From NCBI GenBank assembly GCA_026225945.1, contig JAMJFZ010001074.1:2069501-2133500 (forward strand): a DNA stretch of 64,000 bases, given 5' to 3'. Positions 24,001-36,350 of the stretch are shown piece by piece; the stretch's first letter is position 1, and each line of letters starts with the position of its first letter. The position numbers and the translations under genes were made by a program. The DNA is from Cricetomys ansorgei (taxonomy: Eukaryota > Chordata > Mammalia > Rodentia > Nesomyidae). The notes below the pieces were generated by a model. That model was not told the DNA's origin. It saw nothing but the letters and a program-made list of their open reading frames with translations, and ran no database searches.

Positions 24001-25885
24001 GACCTCAGAGACATTTTAGAAAAAACAATTAACATAGTAATAAATGAAAACTTTGGAAGAAAATATATTATTCACAAAAGATTAAATTTTGAATTTAACT
24101 ATCATTAATTGGGATAATTAGAAACAAAGTTATAAGAAACCAATAAGGCATACTAAAATATACCAATACCATTAGTTTTTAATAATGAAAAGATTTTACA
24201 TTATCCAGAAGAAGAACAAAGCTACTGACAGATTCTTCCTATGACTCAATCCCATTTATGTATGAGCTTAGATGCACAGCAGGAGAAGCTGGAAACTCTC
24301 GAACAGGCCCCTGACGTGTGTAAAACACAATGCAACGTGCTCTGAAGGGATACAGGATGCTACTGTTTTGAAATTAAGCTCCGTCAGTTTACCCTTTCAA
24401 CCTCACATCTGAGAATGAGTTCTCTGCCAGTATTCCAGCCCCAAATTCAGTGTCCCTCTGTCACATAGCTCTACTGCCAGCTCAAACTGGGTCATAACAG
24501 CTTTCTGTCATTACTGTACGGGGATAAAAACCAGAGTTTATTTTTGCCACTTTTCCACTCTGCCCCCTTCAACAGTGACATAATATCTTCATAGCCTTTA
24601 GCCAGCTAAGATCTGTGACCTATTCCAAGTTGCCATTAAAGTCTTATATTGAACGACTGGGCAGTAAAAGAACTTTGAGATCTCACACTGTGGCTGAACC
24701 TTAATGGCCCTCAGCTCCGATGACTGGGAATAAGAGCAGATGCCGCCCACACTCACCATGCTGTACTACAAAAGGAAAGCTGGCCATTTTAATAAGGGGT
24801 TTCCTTTCCTTTCTCTTAATTCCTTTTTTGTGCATATCTTATTCAGTATTCCTTATGTGAGGGTAACTCTGTTAAATTGGTTCAATATTTAATTAAGGAT
24901 TAAATGGTAAGGCAGTCTGCCTATTACATTATAAAACTGTCAGTGTTGACATATCTTCTAATTGATTAAATAACTTAATAGAAATTTAAAAATCAGATTT
25001 AAAGCGAGCTTTTGAACACGCAGGTTATTTTGAAGATACCAAGTGGTGAACAAAACATATTGCATCATGGGAGAGCATGCATGTAGCACCAGCAGCCAAG
25101 GAAACCCTCAAAGCACCCTGAGCTACAATCTTCATGGCCATCAGACAGAAAATTTAGCAGTTGTATGGTAACTCTGGAAGACAAGTGAACACATCATGTT
25201 ATCAGGGAAGGCCCAAGGGGGAATACAACAGACCCTTCCAGAGAGAAAAGTCAAAACTAACTGTTTCAAATGCAACTGTTTAAATTCTATTTCTCATTCA
25301 GTTAGTAGTTAAATATTCAGTCTTTGAGTTTGTTTCTTTATTAGCAGGTAGCACTGGATTTGTGTTCCGTAAGGTTTACCTTAAAAGGGAAAAGCCAAAC
25401 GGAAGCCAAGTTCTTTCTACTTGACTCTATATGTTTTCTTTATAATTCAAGATGCAGAATTTGATGCCAAATAACTTGTTTCCTCATTATATTTTTTGTA
25501 CAATAAACACATCAAACAAAACTGAGCAATTTAATGTCTGAAGTGATAAATACTGAGTATTTAAACTAAGCTTTCCAGCTGCTTTAGTTCTTTGGACATG
25601 AAAACATAGTAGAGGCTGGAGAAATTGGGCAGAAACAGTGAGGGAATGCACAGGCTGGGCAAAAAGCCAGGCCACAACACAGGGATTCAGGAGAGCACAG
25701 CTGTCCACTGCGGTACCGGTACTCGTGGCACCCAAGGAATCAAGAAGGCAATTTGGTATTTTACCCAAATCTATATTTATTGTGTCTCTTCAAAAGCTCC
25801 TGTTTCTCCATGTATCACAAACATCAGTTCTACCACTTGATCAAATGAAAAGTCACTATTTTGCATGTTTTTTGACTAAATAAAG

Positions 25886-25920
<35 letters not shown>

Positions 25921-27900
25921 GTAGCATATATACTGGAAAACTCTTAAATTTTTCAAAATAGACTGAATATATGTATCTCTGCCTATACATGTACATTCAC
26001 AAAAAATTTTTTAAAAATTTAGTTCATTCAGCTATTTACCTACCCATTCTACTAGTTAGCCATCAGTGCATTTGTGTATGTGTATGTGCAGGGGAGCAGA
26101 GCCATGAATATCTCCAGTTTGTGTTGGTTCCATAGGAAATATAGAAATAGAAATCTGGGAAACATACTTAACACTTTTTATCATTCAGAAATTTATATTA
26201 ATCTAGTAAGATATGTGGGCTTTTTAAAAGTCATATAATAAGTTAATAATATTAAAATAATCATAAAATGGTTAATGAGCAAAAACCAGAACTGATCCCT
26301 CCTAAGAAACTATAATTCACAAGAAAGAGAAACACTATGTGCTTCATAAAAGTACTTTAGTATTTGAGGAATATATATACATATATATATATTTACATAT
26401 AAATATAAAGATGTTTGTGTGTTTAGATATATATGCACTAATATATTTTAAGGTATTTTACTCTTTAAAAATTTCTAGAAATAACTGCATAAAATAACCA
26501 ATCTTTTCAAGTGTGAGAGACCTAAAGTGTACTTACAACAATATATACTTTTGGATTTAAAAATCATAAACCTAATTAGACATCAGTAAATTAATTACGC
26601 AAAAACAATTATTTTAAACCTCTGCCTCATACACATTTGTGTAAGTCTATTTGAAGGCTGCCCTTGTTTATCCCTGACTTCTCTATTGCAAACTCAAAAC
26701 CAATCTACTATTACTTAACTATAAGCATGGGTGTCAAGTAAAACTTAAAAGTAGTGAAACGTGTTTATGTGAGCGGGTCAAGAACTGACACCCTTGAATG
26801 TTTGCTGCAATTATTGCTTACACTTGCTATAAACAAACAGCACTGAACAACTAGGATTTCTCCTGGGCTCTCCCCTCACCTATGCACGACTAGTTCAGCT
26901 TCTCAGAATTACTTCAACCCCCTAAACTGAGCAATTTTCCAAATTATTTAACCCTATAGATAATTATTTCCATATCACTCAAGGAATGCATTGTGTTCAT
27001 CTGATACTCCTTTAACTATTCACATACACCAGCTCTCCGGCTTTCTAAACATCTCTAAGAATGAAGGCTTTTGCTCCCTTTTCAATCTTTAACTATCTAG
27101 AAATGGATATTATTCCACAGCTTGCTTAGGGTCCATTGCTGAACTGTCGCCCACTCCAAACTTGGCAAAGATAAACTAACGAAGCCTGGAAAGCTGAGGT
27201 TAACTGTTCGAGGTCAGTCAATTGGCTGGGACCGGGATGAGCACAGGATTCCTAGTGCTTGAACGCAGTCTTGTGCTATTTCATCTGATGTTAAAAGAAA
27301 GTATTATGCCAAAATTCATGTGTTCAGTTTTGAACTTAAATACAAAAGCCAAACTCTGTGTGTAGCCAAGAATTCTTCGTGATCTCAAAATTAAATCGCT
27401 TTTGAGGTCAGTCACTGCCCTGCCCTGGCATCACATATGCAACGCCTGCATTGTGACTGAACTGCTACTGGCCCAGAGCAGACTTTACACCGTGTAAGAT
27501 GCCTCTTCCTTCAGGACAGCAGGGCAGTAAGGAGGGGTACTAGATTCCTGGGGTTCTATTTAAGTGCCAGCAGTGAGTTCCTTGCCCTCTCCCTCTGGAC
27601 CTCACTACTTACGAAATCTCCCACCATTTATTTAAACTTAACAAAACAGCTGCTCCATGGTCTGACGAACCAGGTTTTCCTTCAGAGACTCTGCCGTCCT
27701 CTGACGTAGGGAAGCAGCCTTTTACCATGCTCAGAAGAAGAGCTGGACTATGAGGTGACATATGAACTAATTTCAAAGAGCTAAGTTTAGAGTTAATTTT
27801 ACATATTCTAACATAAGATCATAAATTGGAATATTTCCACATGTAAATCACTAGATTACTCTAAGATCATAAGGCCTAGAACATGGTTCTGTTTTTTTTA
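24001..27900. other. Largest mostly unique intronic block
   Basis: Nearly 3.9 kb without a dated repeat body. It carries a (TG)n at 25887-25917 and a TA/AT-rich patch at 26370-26440. No exon or RNA seen; AT-rich with sparse CpG. Confidence 0.5.
25887..25917. repeat. (TG)n microsatellite
   Basis: About 15 uninterrupted TG units. Confidence 0.96.
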
Positions 27901-28062
27901 AAAGGAAGAAGAGGAGGAGGAGGAGAGGAGGAGGAAGAGAAGGAGGGAGGAAGGAAAGAAGGAAAGGAAGGACGGAAGGGAGAGAGGGAAGGAAAAAGGA
28001 AGAATGAAGAAAGGAAAGGAAGGAAGAAGGAAGGAAGGAAAGGAAGGAAGGAAGAAGGATTC
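27901..28062. repeat. Polypurine GGAA/GGA-rich microsatellite
   Basis: About 160 bases nearly all G and A on the plus strand, with GGAAGGAA, GAGGAGGAG and AAAGGAAGG units. ETS-type GGAA cores are repeated many times. Confidence 0.95.
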
Positions 28063-28337
28063 CATTATGATGAAATTAACTTGCTCTGAGAAGTAACAGA
28101 GTAACAAGGATCTATAGAGGAGTTTCTATTAAGTTCTTGGAAAGAAAACCCCCATCTTCAGTGAGTCTTCCTTTACTTGAAAATGAATGTTACTGGTTAC
28201 ATTGTGTTCTCCCCAATACAAAAGCCACCTGATACATTACAGTCCTAGGACTCGGCTTCGGAGAAAGGAATCTTGTTTGGAATAGGATGAGTGAGGATAT
28301 TAGTTAAAACCGGATACTCGAATCACATTGGCACCTG

Positions 28338-28765
28338 TCTTAACTAGGCTTACCATTGCTGTGATGAAATATCATGAACAAAGCAACTTGGGAAGGAAAG
28401 TGTTTCTTTCAATCACAGTTCCATATAACAGTCCATCATCAAAATCACTAAGGGAAGGAACTCAGGTAGGACAAGAACCTGGAGCCAGGAGCTGATGCAC
28501 AGGCCATGGGGAGTGCTGCTTACCGGCTTGCTCCTCCCCATGGCTTGCTCAGCCTGTTTTCTTATAGAACCCAGTACTATTAGTCCAGGGATGGCCCCAC
28601 CCACAATGGGCTGGGCCCTTCCCCCATCAATCACTAATTAAGAAAATGCCCTACAGGCTTGCCTACAGTCTAATCTTATGGAGGCATTTCCTTAATTGAG
28701 GCTCCCTCCTCTCAGATGACGCTAACTTGTGTAAAGTTGCCACAAAACCAGCCAGTACAGCACAT
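28338..28765 (-). repeat. Rodent repeat R1, antisense, best preserved copy
   Basis: CATTGCTGTGATGAAATATC, AGGAGCTGATGCACAGGCC, GGCTTGCTCCTCCCCATGGC, GGGCTGGGCCCTTCCCCCAT, CAATCACTAATTAAG and AAATGCCCTACAGGCTTGCC run in order. Probably a non-autonomous transposon. Confidence 0.85.
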
Positions 28766-29209
28766 AATGAAGTGTGACTGGTACTGCTTTAAAAGAAGAA
28801 AAACTGCACACAGATGTTTAAAAAGGGAAGATGATGAAGAGTCACGAGGTGAAGGTGATCTTGCACCAGGCACAGTGAGAGGCCTGGTAAAAACCCTTCC
28901 CTCACCGTCCTCAAAGGAACCGTCTGGACATCTTCATTTCTCACTTCCAGCTCCCAGGACTCTCAGACAACATAGTCTTCTGTTACTTAAGCTGGCTCTT
29001 TTGTGGAACTTTGTTATAGCCACCATAACAAACTATTACAAGAATTCAATTACTGAAAACATGGCTGTAAAGTACATACAAAATAGCACTTGACTAAAAT
29101 TCCAAAAGTCAAGTTTTGAGGTTTTTAATCTTCTAAGCTTTGGCATAAATTTCCTCCTGGGATTTCTTTCCTGTATATCCTTTACCTCATTGTAAAGGTC
29201 AAAAGTATG
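28766..29209. other. Unique intronic DNA
   Basis: No recognised feature; short open frames are unremarkable. Confidence 0.4.
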
Positions 29210-29325
29210 AGAGGCTCCAGAAGAGCACAAGACATGAATCAGCCATGTGGGAGCTAGCTATCAAACCAAGATCCTGTGAAGAGCAACGTGTGCTCTTCAG
29301 CTAACCACTGAGCCATCTCTCCAAA
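29210..29325 (-). mobile_element. B2-class SINE fragment, antisense
   Basis: GAGCTAGCTATCAAACCAAG, TGTGCTCTTCAGCTAACC and CTGAGCCATCTCTCC are the reverse of a B2 head. Confidence 0.8.
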
Positions 29326-29335
29326 CAAGGCGATT

Positions 29336-29566
29336 CATTTATTCTGTTTTATTTATTGTATTATATGTTTGAATGCTTTGCCTGCAATGTTTACAAGAGC
29401 ACTACATGCATGCCTAGTGCCCAGAGAAGTCAGAACAGGGCACTGAATCCCCTGGAATTGTAGTTACGGACGATTGTGAGCCTCCATGTGGGTGCTGGGA
29501 ACCCAACTTGGTCCTTTCCAGGAGCAACGAGTACTCTTAACCACTGAGCCATTGCTCTAGCCCTGT
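29336..29566 (-). mobile_element. B3 SINE, antisense
   Basis: GCCCAGAGAAGTCAGAACAG, TGTGGGTGCTGGGAACCCAA and ACTCTTAACCACTGAGCC: the reverse complement of a B3 unit. It abuts the B2 fragment in the same orientation. Confidence 0.85.
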
Positions 29567-31080
29567 CTGTTTTTGTTTTAACCTGTATTTTATTGCCTCC
29601 TTGTACTGAGGAAGAACTATAGTTAAAACTTGATTTTTTTCTTTTCACAAAACAAAAATCAAGAAAATAATGTTTCAATCCTTTCTGAAAATCTTTTCTC
29701 AAATGTATGCTCTCTTGTGTTGTTTGTATGTGTGAGCAGATGGCTTATCTCAGTATATCTCAATGTATTTGTCTGATGGCTAAAGAGCTTACAAGTCCTT
29801 AGGGATCAGTTGAGTGCATCGGCAATGCAGGCATGGCACTGTACCTAAATACAGGGCAAACAGAATGAAACAGAAATAGGGCTAAAAGTCAATTTAAAAA
29901 CAACTATACTAGAGAAATATATTGATTGTATCATGTATTGTATGAGCTTGTGTATGTACATACATGCATAAAGGGGCATGCTTTAGTCTGGGGGAGAGGG
30001 GAGAGACAGATCCACTCTGACTCCAAACTCTAGATGCACAGAATGTCGTTTGCTCTAAGAGTGCAAAAGCATGAGTCTTTATCATCGTCTTTGTTTACTT
30101 ATTTTGTTAGAACTTGAGAGCTATGTTTGCAAAGGCTAAACACCAAGCGGACAATCTCATAACTGCGTTGACGCTGTTAGAGTCTGGGAGTTCCGGAGAC
30201 AGAAGAAGTAATGAACATTTTCTCTAGTTAAAATTTTAATGAGAAAAAGTAAAAATCAAATAGATTAAGACAGAAGACAAAATATAGCCACCTATAGCTA
30301 GACAGGCAAGTCTTGTTTCTCCCATTTCTGTTCCCTGTTCTATCTCTTCTCTCTTCCTTGTCTTCTACAAGGTAGTTAAGCAATATCCTTTTAGACATAT
30401 AGTTCTCTCCACTTTATCAACCAATAAATACAATTCCTAGTAATCCATGAATAATAATATAATCACAATTCCTAGCATGTAAATAATCCTTAGCCTAGCA
30501 CATGCCTTGGAGAAAACAGAAACATAAAAATGTGTGAGAAGAACAAAGAAGAGAAACCCTCCAAGCGACACACCACAGCTAATGCGATCCCAGAGAGTGT
30601 AAGGGATTCGGTCACACATGAGGGAAACAGAACAGCGGCTGAGACTTCTCAACAATCTGTGTCTCTAAAGATTTAACACATTTCTCCATATTTTCCATTT
30701 CAAACTCTATCCACTTTGGGATTAGACACTTTCTTCCCAAATGAATAAGTCATTTTAAAAGATCCAGTGGGAGGAAATTTATAAAGGCCATCAATCATGG
30801 CCAGATGTGTAACACTTAGAGAATTATTCTTTCACAAGCAATTTAGGAGCCATTTTGTCTGGGATGTGGTCCCTTCAATTCAATATTTTAATTAAAAAAA
30901 AAATTAAAAACCCATGAGCGGAAGGAAAACAAGCATGAATTCTGACTGATACTTTTGGGCTTGTGCTTTACATTTTGCACAGACAATGCTAGTTCCGAGT
31001 ACAGACTGTTCTTAACAGTGTCTTCAAGTTCAGAGAACTCACTTCTCATTAAATTAAAAGAAAAAAAAACTCAAAAAAGT
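29567..31080. other. Unique intronic DNA
   Basis: No dated repeat body apart from a possible degraded SINE near 29775-29880. No exon found. Confidence 0.45.
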
Positions 31081-32400
31081 GAACTCTATTAAAAGAATTC
31101 AAACTGAGAACATTGTCGATCAAACCCCTCCTGGTCCGATGACTCTGAACCGATAGGTCACGTGACAGAACGGTAACTACTACCCACTAAATAGGGTGTA
31201 AAGGGTGAAATTAATTAATGGGAAAGCCCAGGAGGAAAATGGGCCTCTCCACAGAGGCAGCACTTCCTAACGGCCAACACTAATTTGAACACGCCTGTGC
31301 AACTTACATCTGTTTCATCTTCCAGAGGAAGCCAATCAGGGAATTCCGTGATCAAGACCAACACTTCCATCGTGGCTCTTGACTAAGAGCGGACAGATCG
31401 CGATGAGCATTTTACATGGCTTGATAAAGATCTAAGTAGTTTATGGAATTTAGTCACATTTTTCTATGGAATTACTGTGTGGACACGTCTGCGTCGTCTT
31501 CTAGAAGCTAAAGTTACCTGAAGAGCTGGCGATGGATATAACGAGAAGACGTGAATTATAAAACACTTCTAGTCTCGATTGGCTATCATAGACTTAAAAG
31601 CGGGGAAACTGAAGTGGGCGTCCCCAGACCCGAAGGCCGGCCCATGGCGATGAACTCAAGCAGAGCTGCCCCCAGCAGCACCCTTCTGAGAGTGAGCTGT
31701 GTCTCAACACGGGAGACAGAAAAGAAAACTGTACTTACCATTCAGAGGAAAAAGAATTTTTAAAAAGAAATCTGCAAAAAAAAAAAATTTTTAATCTGAC
31801 TTCTAGATTTACTCAGATAAGCATGTAATTACTTTAAGAGCACAACAGATAACTTTTTTAACTTATTGAACAAGGCAAGCAAACGAATATAGTCAAGATA
31901 CATCACTGTGCAAGTGTGCTAACGAGGGTAACCGTATCAAATCTGTTCAAATTTAATAACAATGAAAACGAGAAACCCAGTGCTTTCTAGGCATAAACCG
32001 GAGTGGTTAAAAGGGTACAGAGTAAAGTGAGGTGCGCTGTGTGAAATCGGTTATTTATTTGTCTTAATGCAGGATGTGAACTAATTAGGTACCTACCTTT
32101 TAAGAGTTTCTTCTGAATCCAAGGGATGTCATGTTTTCAAAGACTAAACTGCTAATTATTTAGTTAGTTCTAAATTAAAGTCCTATTCCGAATATACCAA
32201 AATATGACTAATTCCCCTCCGGGATAACTAATATTCGCTAGTATCTGAAAGGAAACCCCGAGTCAATGACAGCCCAACTGCGAGGATCACAGAAGCGCAT
32301 CGGTGGATACGCAGACGGAAAGGGGAGCCTCTTAGGATGCTCCGGAGACGTCTGGGGCAATCGACAAAAGGAGTTACACTTTTAAGGGTGTAGATTATGT
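31081..32400. promoter_or_regulatory. CpG-retaining, repeat-poor intronic segment; candidate enhancer
   Basis: About 25 CpGs in 31081-31740, plus about 11 within 32220-32370, in an intron where CpG is otherwise scarce. It includes a perfect GTCACGTGAC palindrome at 31157-31166, a CCAAT at 31333 and several GATA and TGACG-like motifs. The function is inference only. Confidence 0.4.
31157..31166. promoter_or_regulatory. Perfect extended E-box palindrome GTCACGTGAC
   Basis: Ten-base palindrome matching the optimal USF/MITF/TFEB (CLEAR-type) site. It sits within the CpG-retaining intronic segment. Confidence 0.5.
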
Positions 32401-32604
32401 GATAAGTAATGTCTAAAGAGATAAATGAGAACAGACAAATAAAGCTGACCAGTCTCCATCACAGGAGAAAATTGCACCCTTCCCGTCACCACCAAGAGAA
32501 AGCACCTCAACAGCCGTGAGCTCCGCAGACAGACCCTTGTGTGTTTACTCTTCCACTCCCCCATTCCCATGTTGCTGAGTCGGGTAGGGCAGAGCTATGT
32601 AGTA

Positions 32605-32770
32605 CTTCTGTACCCTGGTTCCCTCATCTGTAAAGGAGAATAAGAAGAGTTCCACTATACAAGCTGGTCTGATGCTCAAAGGAATTAACGTGTGACTAGA
32701 GAAATTAGGGTCTGGTGCTCAACACACAACCATAAGCTGGCTAAGCCGTTCGTTCGACAGCTGTTGGTAT
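32605..32770 (+). mobile_element. MIR SINE (ancient)
   Basis: CCCTGGTTCCCTCATCTGTA, AAGGAGAATAAG, TCAAAGGAATTAACG and TCTGGTGCTCAACACA follow the MIR core order (tcatctgtaaaatggg...ggattaaatg...gtgcctggcaca). Confidence 0.75.
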
Positions 32771-33239
32771 TACTGCGGTCCAGTGTTGTAATAACCAGCC
32801 CTCCTCTCCCTTTCACTTCCTAAATCCCCAGACATTTTCTGGATTGTTATCTATTATCATTAAACACCAACTCACCAGGTAAGATAACAGAAGTGAAGGT
32901 CAGAGTAAGTAATAAGACATTTAAGCTAAAGCGGAGCTTATAGATAGATAAGGTTTTCATGGTACCTAACTGAAGAGCTGTCAATTAGCAATATGGCTTT
33001 ATGGCCTATATGTCAAGACTAGAAAAGGCCATGTTTCTCATATTTTCAAAAAATAAAGCTTCCTGGTTAAAGAAGGTGGGCTGGTATCACAATTACGGTG
33101 CACTGTGTCCCAGGACGACAGTAAGAGATTTCTTTCCATGGGTGCACACATGAGAACGAGTCCACAAGATGAGACCACACCGTAATAAAAGTGCATACAT
33201 CACTTTTCGGGACCAAGAAATCTGAATTCTAAGGACAGA

Positions 33240-34105
33240 TGAAGGGAAATGGGGTTAGATCTACGTGAGAGACCTTGCAAACCACAAAAGCGACAGCACC
33301 AGGTAACTTGGGAAGCAGGAGGGAGAGGTGTTAGCAGAAGGACTAGCAGTGTATAAGGAATACATTTCTGTTGTGGCTTCAGGACATGGCTGCTTGTTGT
33401 GCACGGTTATATCTGAGCTGGAGTGGACACGGACGATCATGGTAGAGTATGTGACAGTAGGAAGAAACAATGACAACATACTTGGACCTGCTAATGTGAA
33501 GGGCGAAAATTTTCATGGGGTCTCATCTCTAGACAATGAATTACAGGCAACACATGCCTGCTGGGAGATGGAGAGTTAGCCTCTCCCAGGGATAAACCCT
33601 TTATTGGTTGTCAGTGCAGAGTGGTCAACCCTGAAACATATGCACACAAACAACAAAAATGGAGTCAGCAGGCTGTATATTCATAAATACTAAGTATTTG
33701 TGAATGTGTATATGTATGTATATATGTATGTAAGTATGCAAGCAACAGTTATAATCAAATGTATATATGCATGTATGTTTGCAACAGTAATAATCAAATA
33801 TATGTGTGTATGTAACAGTAACAATCAAATGTATATATGCATGTATGTATGTAACAGTAATAATCGAATGTATGTATTATGCATGTATGTAACAGTAACA
33901 ATCAAATGTATGTATGTATGTATGTAACAGTAATAATCAAATGCATGTATGCCTGTAACAGTAATAATCAAAGAAACAGAGGTTATCAACTTGAGAGTAC
34001 AGTATACATGGGTAGGGTTGGACACAGAGTACCTGGGAGAGGTTGGAGGGAAGAAAGGGAGAGGAAAGTAATATAATTCTATTTCAATTAAAAAACATTT
34101 TTTAA
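33240..34105 (+). mobile_element. LINE-1 3' UTR containing a minisatellite
   Basis: CACATGCCTGCTGGGAGATG, GAGTTAGCCTCTCCCAGGG, GTGCAGAGTGGTCAACCCTG, AACAACAAAAATGGAGTCAG, then the repeat array, then AGAGGTTATCAACTTGAGAG and GGTTGGAGGGAAGAAAGGG with an A-rich tail. The 5' boundary is uncertain. Confidence 0.82.
33744..33973 (+). repeat. Seven-unit minisatellite, unit 31-40 bp, inside LINE-1 3' UTR
   Basis: Each unit begins AACAGTWAYAATCRAATG and is followed by a variable (TATG)n/(CATG) filler. The last unit passes into the normal LINE sequence (AATAATCAAAGAAACAGAGG). Units start at about 33744, 33783, 33815, 33854, 33892, 33926 and 33957. Confidence 0.9.
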
Positions 34106-34760
34106 GTAGTAACCAAGAGCAGCAGAGGTACTTAACACAGTGATGTGTACCTAGTATATGGCAACTGTGATATGCTATAAAATTCACCATGGATTTCAGA
34201 GTTTTCTGTTGATTTTAACCTGCTTATACCATTTTAATCCTTTTGTCTCAAGCAAAACAACCTTCACGATTCTGTTTATCCTTTCCTTTTTTGCTTTTAT
34301 TCTCCATACCCCTAAGATTTTCCCATGTCATCTCTCCTATCATAAGATGTAACACCTGCACTTCAACCATCTGAGGGGTCTACATAAAAGATGCCAGAAC
34401 GGATTAAGGAAGCTTATGCAGTTATGGTCCCTCCAAGAGGAAAAACTGAGTCCAGAGCTGAAGCATGCCGATCACCTCACCTGACTGAGGTCCATCTTCT
34501 AACTCTGAGTTGTATTCCACAACATGTTCACCTGGCCATTGCTATTTACAAGTTTTTGTTTGTGATAAATGGCCTTCATTCTCTCCCAGAAATTAGCAAG
34601 TGACTGAGAAGTAACTTCTTTAAAAGGCAAGAAAAGCACACATGACTAACACAAGGAGGGGAGAAAGGAACTATCAGTTTTTCACTGGGGTTATAAATAC
34701 TGTACATCATATACGCCATTCTCTAGGGCTATATATACTGCATAACACACATATACACAC

Positions 34761-34764
<4 letters not shown>
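34106..34764. other. Unique intronic DNA
   Basis: No recognised feature. Confidence 0.4.

Positions 34765-34793
<29 letters not shown>
34765..34793. repeat. (GA)n microsatellite
   Basis: About 14 AG units preceded by a short CA/TA stretch. Confidence 0.96.
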
Positions 34794-34797
<4 letters not shown>

Positions 34798-35019
34798 TGA
34801 GGACTGAATGAAATAAGCAGATCCAAAGTGACTGACTAAAAAAATAAAAGCTCATACAATAGCTGAGAAAAATAGCAGACAACAGTGATAAGAAAAGGAA
34901 AAGGGAGAAAGATCCATTAGTTCTGAAAGCAAGCTAAGCAGGCTAGCTCACGCAGACATGGATCTAGCAACCACCAGTCTCCTATGAGAAACAGATTAGA
35001 CTTCTGGGAAACCAAAGTG

Positions 35020-35130
<111 letters not shown>

Positions 35131-35261
35131 GGGGGAGAGAAAGCACATCTATAGTCAAAGGAAAGTGGATCAGAAACTTAGTGAACTGAACTGTAATTGT
35201 TCTATATCACTTACATTTAACACAACTATAAGAATATAAGATAAGAATATAAGTTTTCGCC

Positions 35262-35302
35262 CTGGACAGTGGTGGCGCACGCCTTCAGTCCACAGGAATG
35301 CC
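35262..35302 (+). mobile_element. 5' stub of a B1 SINE
   Basis: CCTGGACAGTGGTGGCGCAC then GCCTTCAGTCC, ending abruptly; only the B1 head remains. Confidence 0.65.
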
Positions 35303-36177
35303 AGGTTGTCAATCTTCAATGAGATTACATTCCTTGGGAGATCTAAGAAAGAAAGGCACTGACCAAGGTCATCCCTACTGTTTAGTTACAAATAATGCCA
35401 CTGTAAATAAATCTGTGCTTCCTATACTAAAAAAAGCAGTTTACACAACAGAGATCCTAATGTAAACTTCTAATGTCATTTCTATTCTAGATGTTATAAG
35501 CCTCCTGCAAGCAATCCCTTTCTTAAAATATAATTGATATTTAATGAACATGAACTTTGTAGGGTTTATCCAATTTTTCTTTCATTTGCATTTTTATTTT
35601 AAAAAAAATACACTCTCGGCAGAAAGATATCTCTTTCTTCAGCAAACATTTATTATGTTTATTCTTCCAGTGTTGTTGCTGAAGCATTCCAGTTTATACA
35701 GTAGAACAGATAAGGTCCCAGAGCTTTCAAAACAAAGTAAGATAATCAACTCCTCTGACAGAAACTCAGATCGTCTCCAAGTCATAAGCAGCAGCATGAG
35801 AGACTTGGTCTTCTGTAGTGAAGGCAGCTGCAGGTGAGCTGCAGGTGAGGTCTTCACTGGTTCACTTTCTCCAGGAGTTAAAGTCACCATTGTTCTTCCC
35901 CACTGCAAATCCCACTTCCTTCAAGAGCTAAGCCAAACAAACAAGAGAGGGCAGTTTCTATCTTAATCCAGCCAAATTTATTACTTCCCAAGCAGATCCT
36001 CCATGAGCTTATATTGTCCACAAGTCAGTGCAGACCCGAGAAGTCACTGTGACACTGGGTGCATGGTAAGTGCCAAAGGTCTTTTGATTTTGTGCTTGAG
36101 GAAGAAGACGCTAGGGACAACTGATACCATGTTTTAAGTATACAGAAATTTACTCTCACTGAGGACTGCAAAAGAAC
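35303..36177. other. Unique intronic DNA
   Basis: Contains a short direct repeat GCTGCAGGTGA(G) twice at 35827-35848. No gene seen. Confidence 0.45.
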
Positions 36178-36350
36178 TTAGTTGAGTGTGGAGATGCATA
36201 TCCCCATGCTTGGAAGACTGAGGCAGAAGGGTAAAGAGTGAGGGCCAATCTTATCTAGAAGGAAGGTTACAGGGCAACCTGGTCTATAACTGCATAAAAC
36301 ACAGGAGAGAGAGAGAAAGAGAGAGAGAGAAACAGACAGACAGATAGAGA
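36178..36350 (+). mobile_element. Diverged B1-like SINE with GA-rich end
   Basis: TTGAGTGTGGAGATGCATAT, CTTGGAAGACTGAGGCAG and GGCAACCTGGTCTATAACTG resemble a decayed B1/B4. It is followed by AGAGAG and ACAGACAG runs to about 36350. Confidence 0.5.

Noticed and set aside
33744..33973. CRISPR-like pattern of conserved motif and variable filler
   Set aside because: The conserved part is short and diverged, the filler is TATG/CATG microsatellite rather than unique spacers, and it sits inside a mammalian LINE-1 3' UTR.
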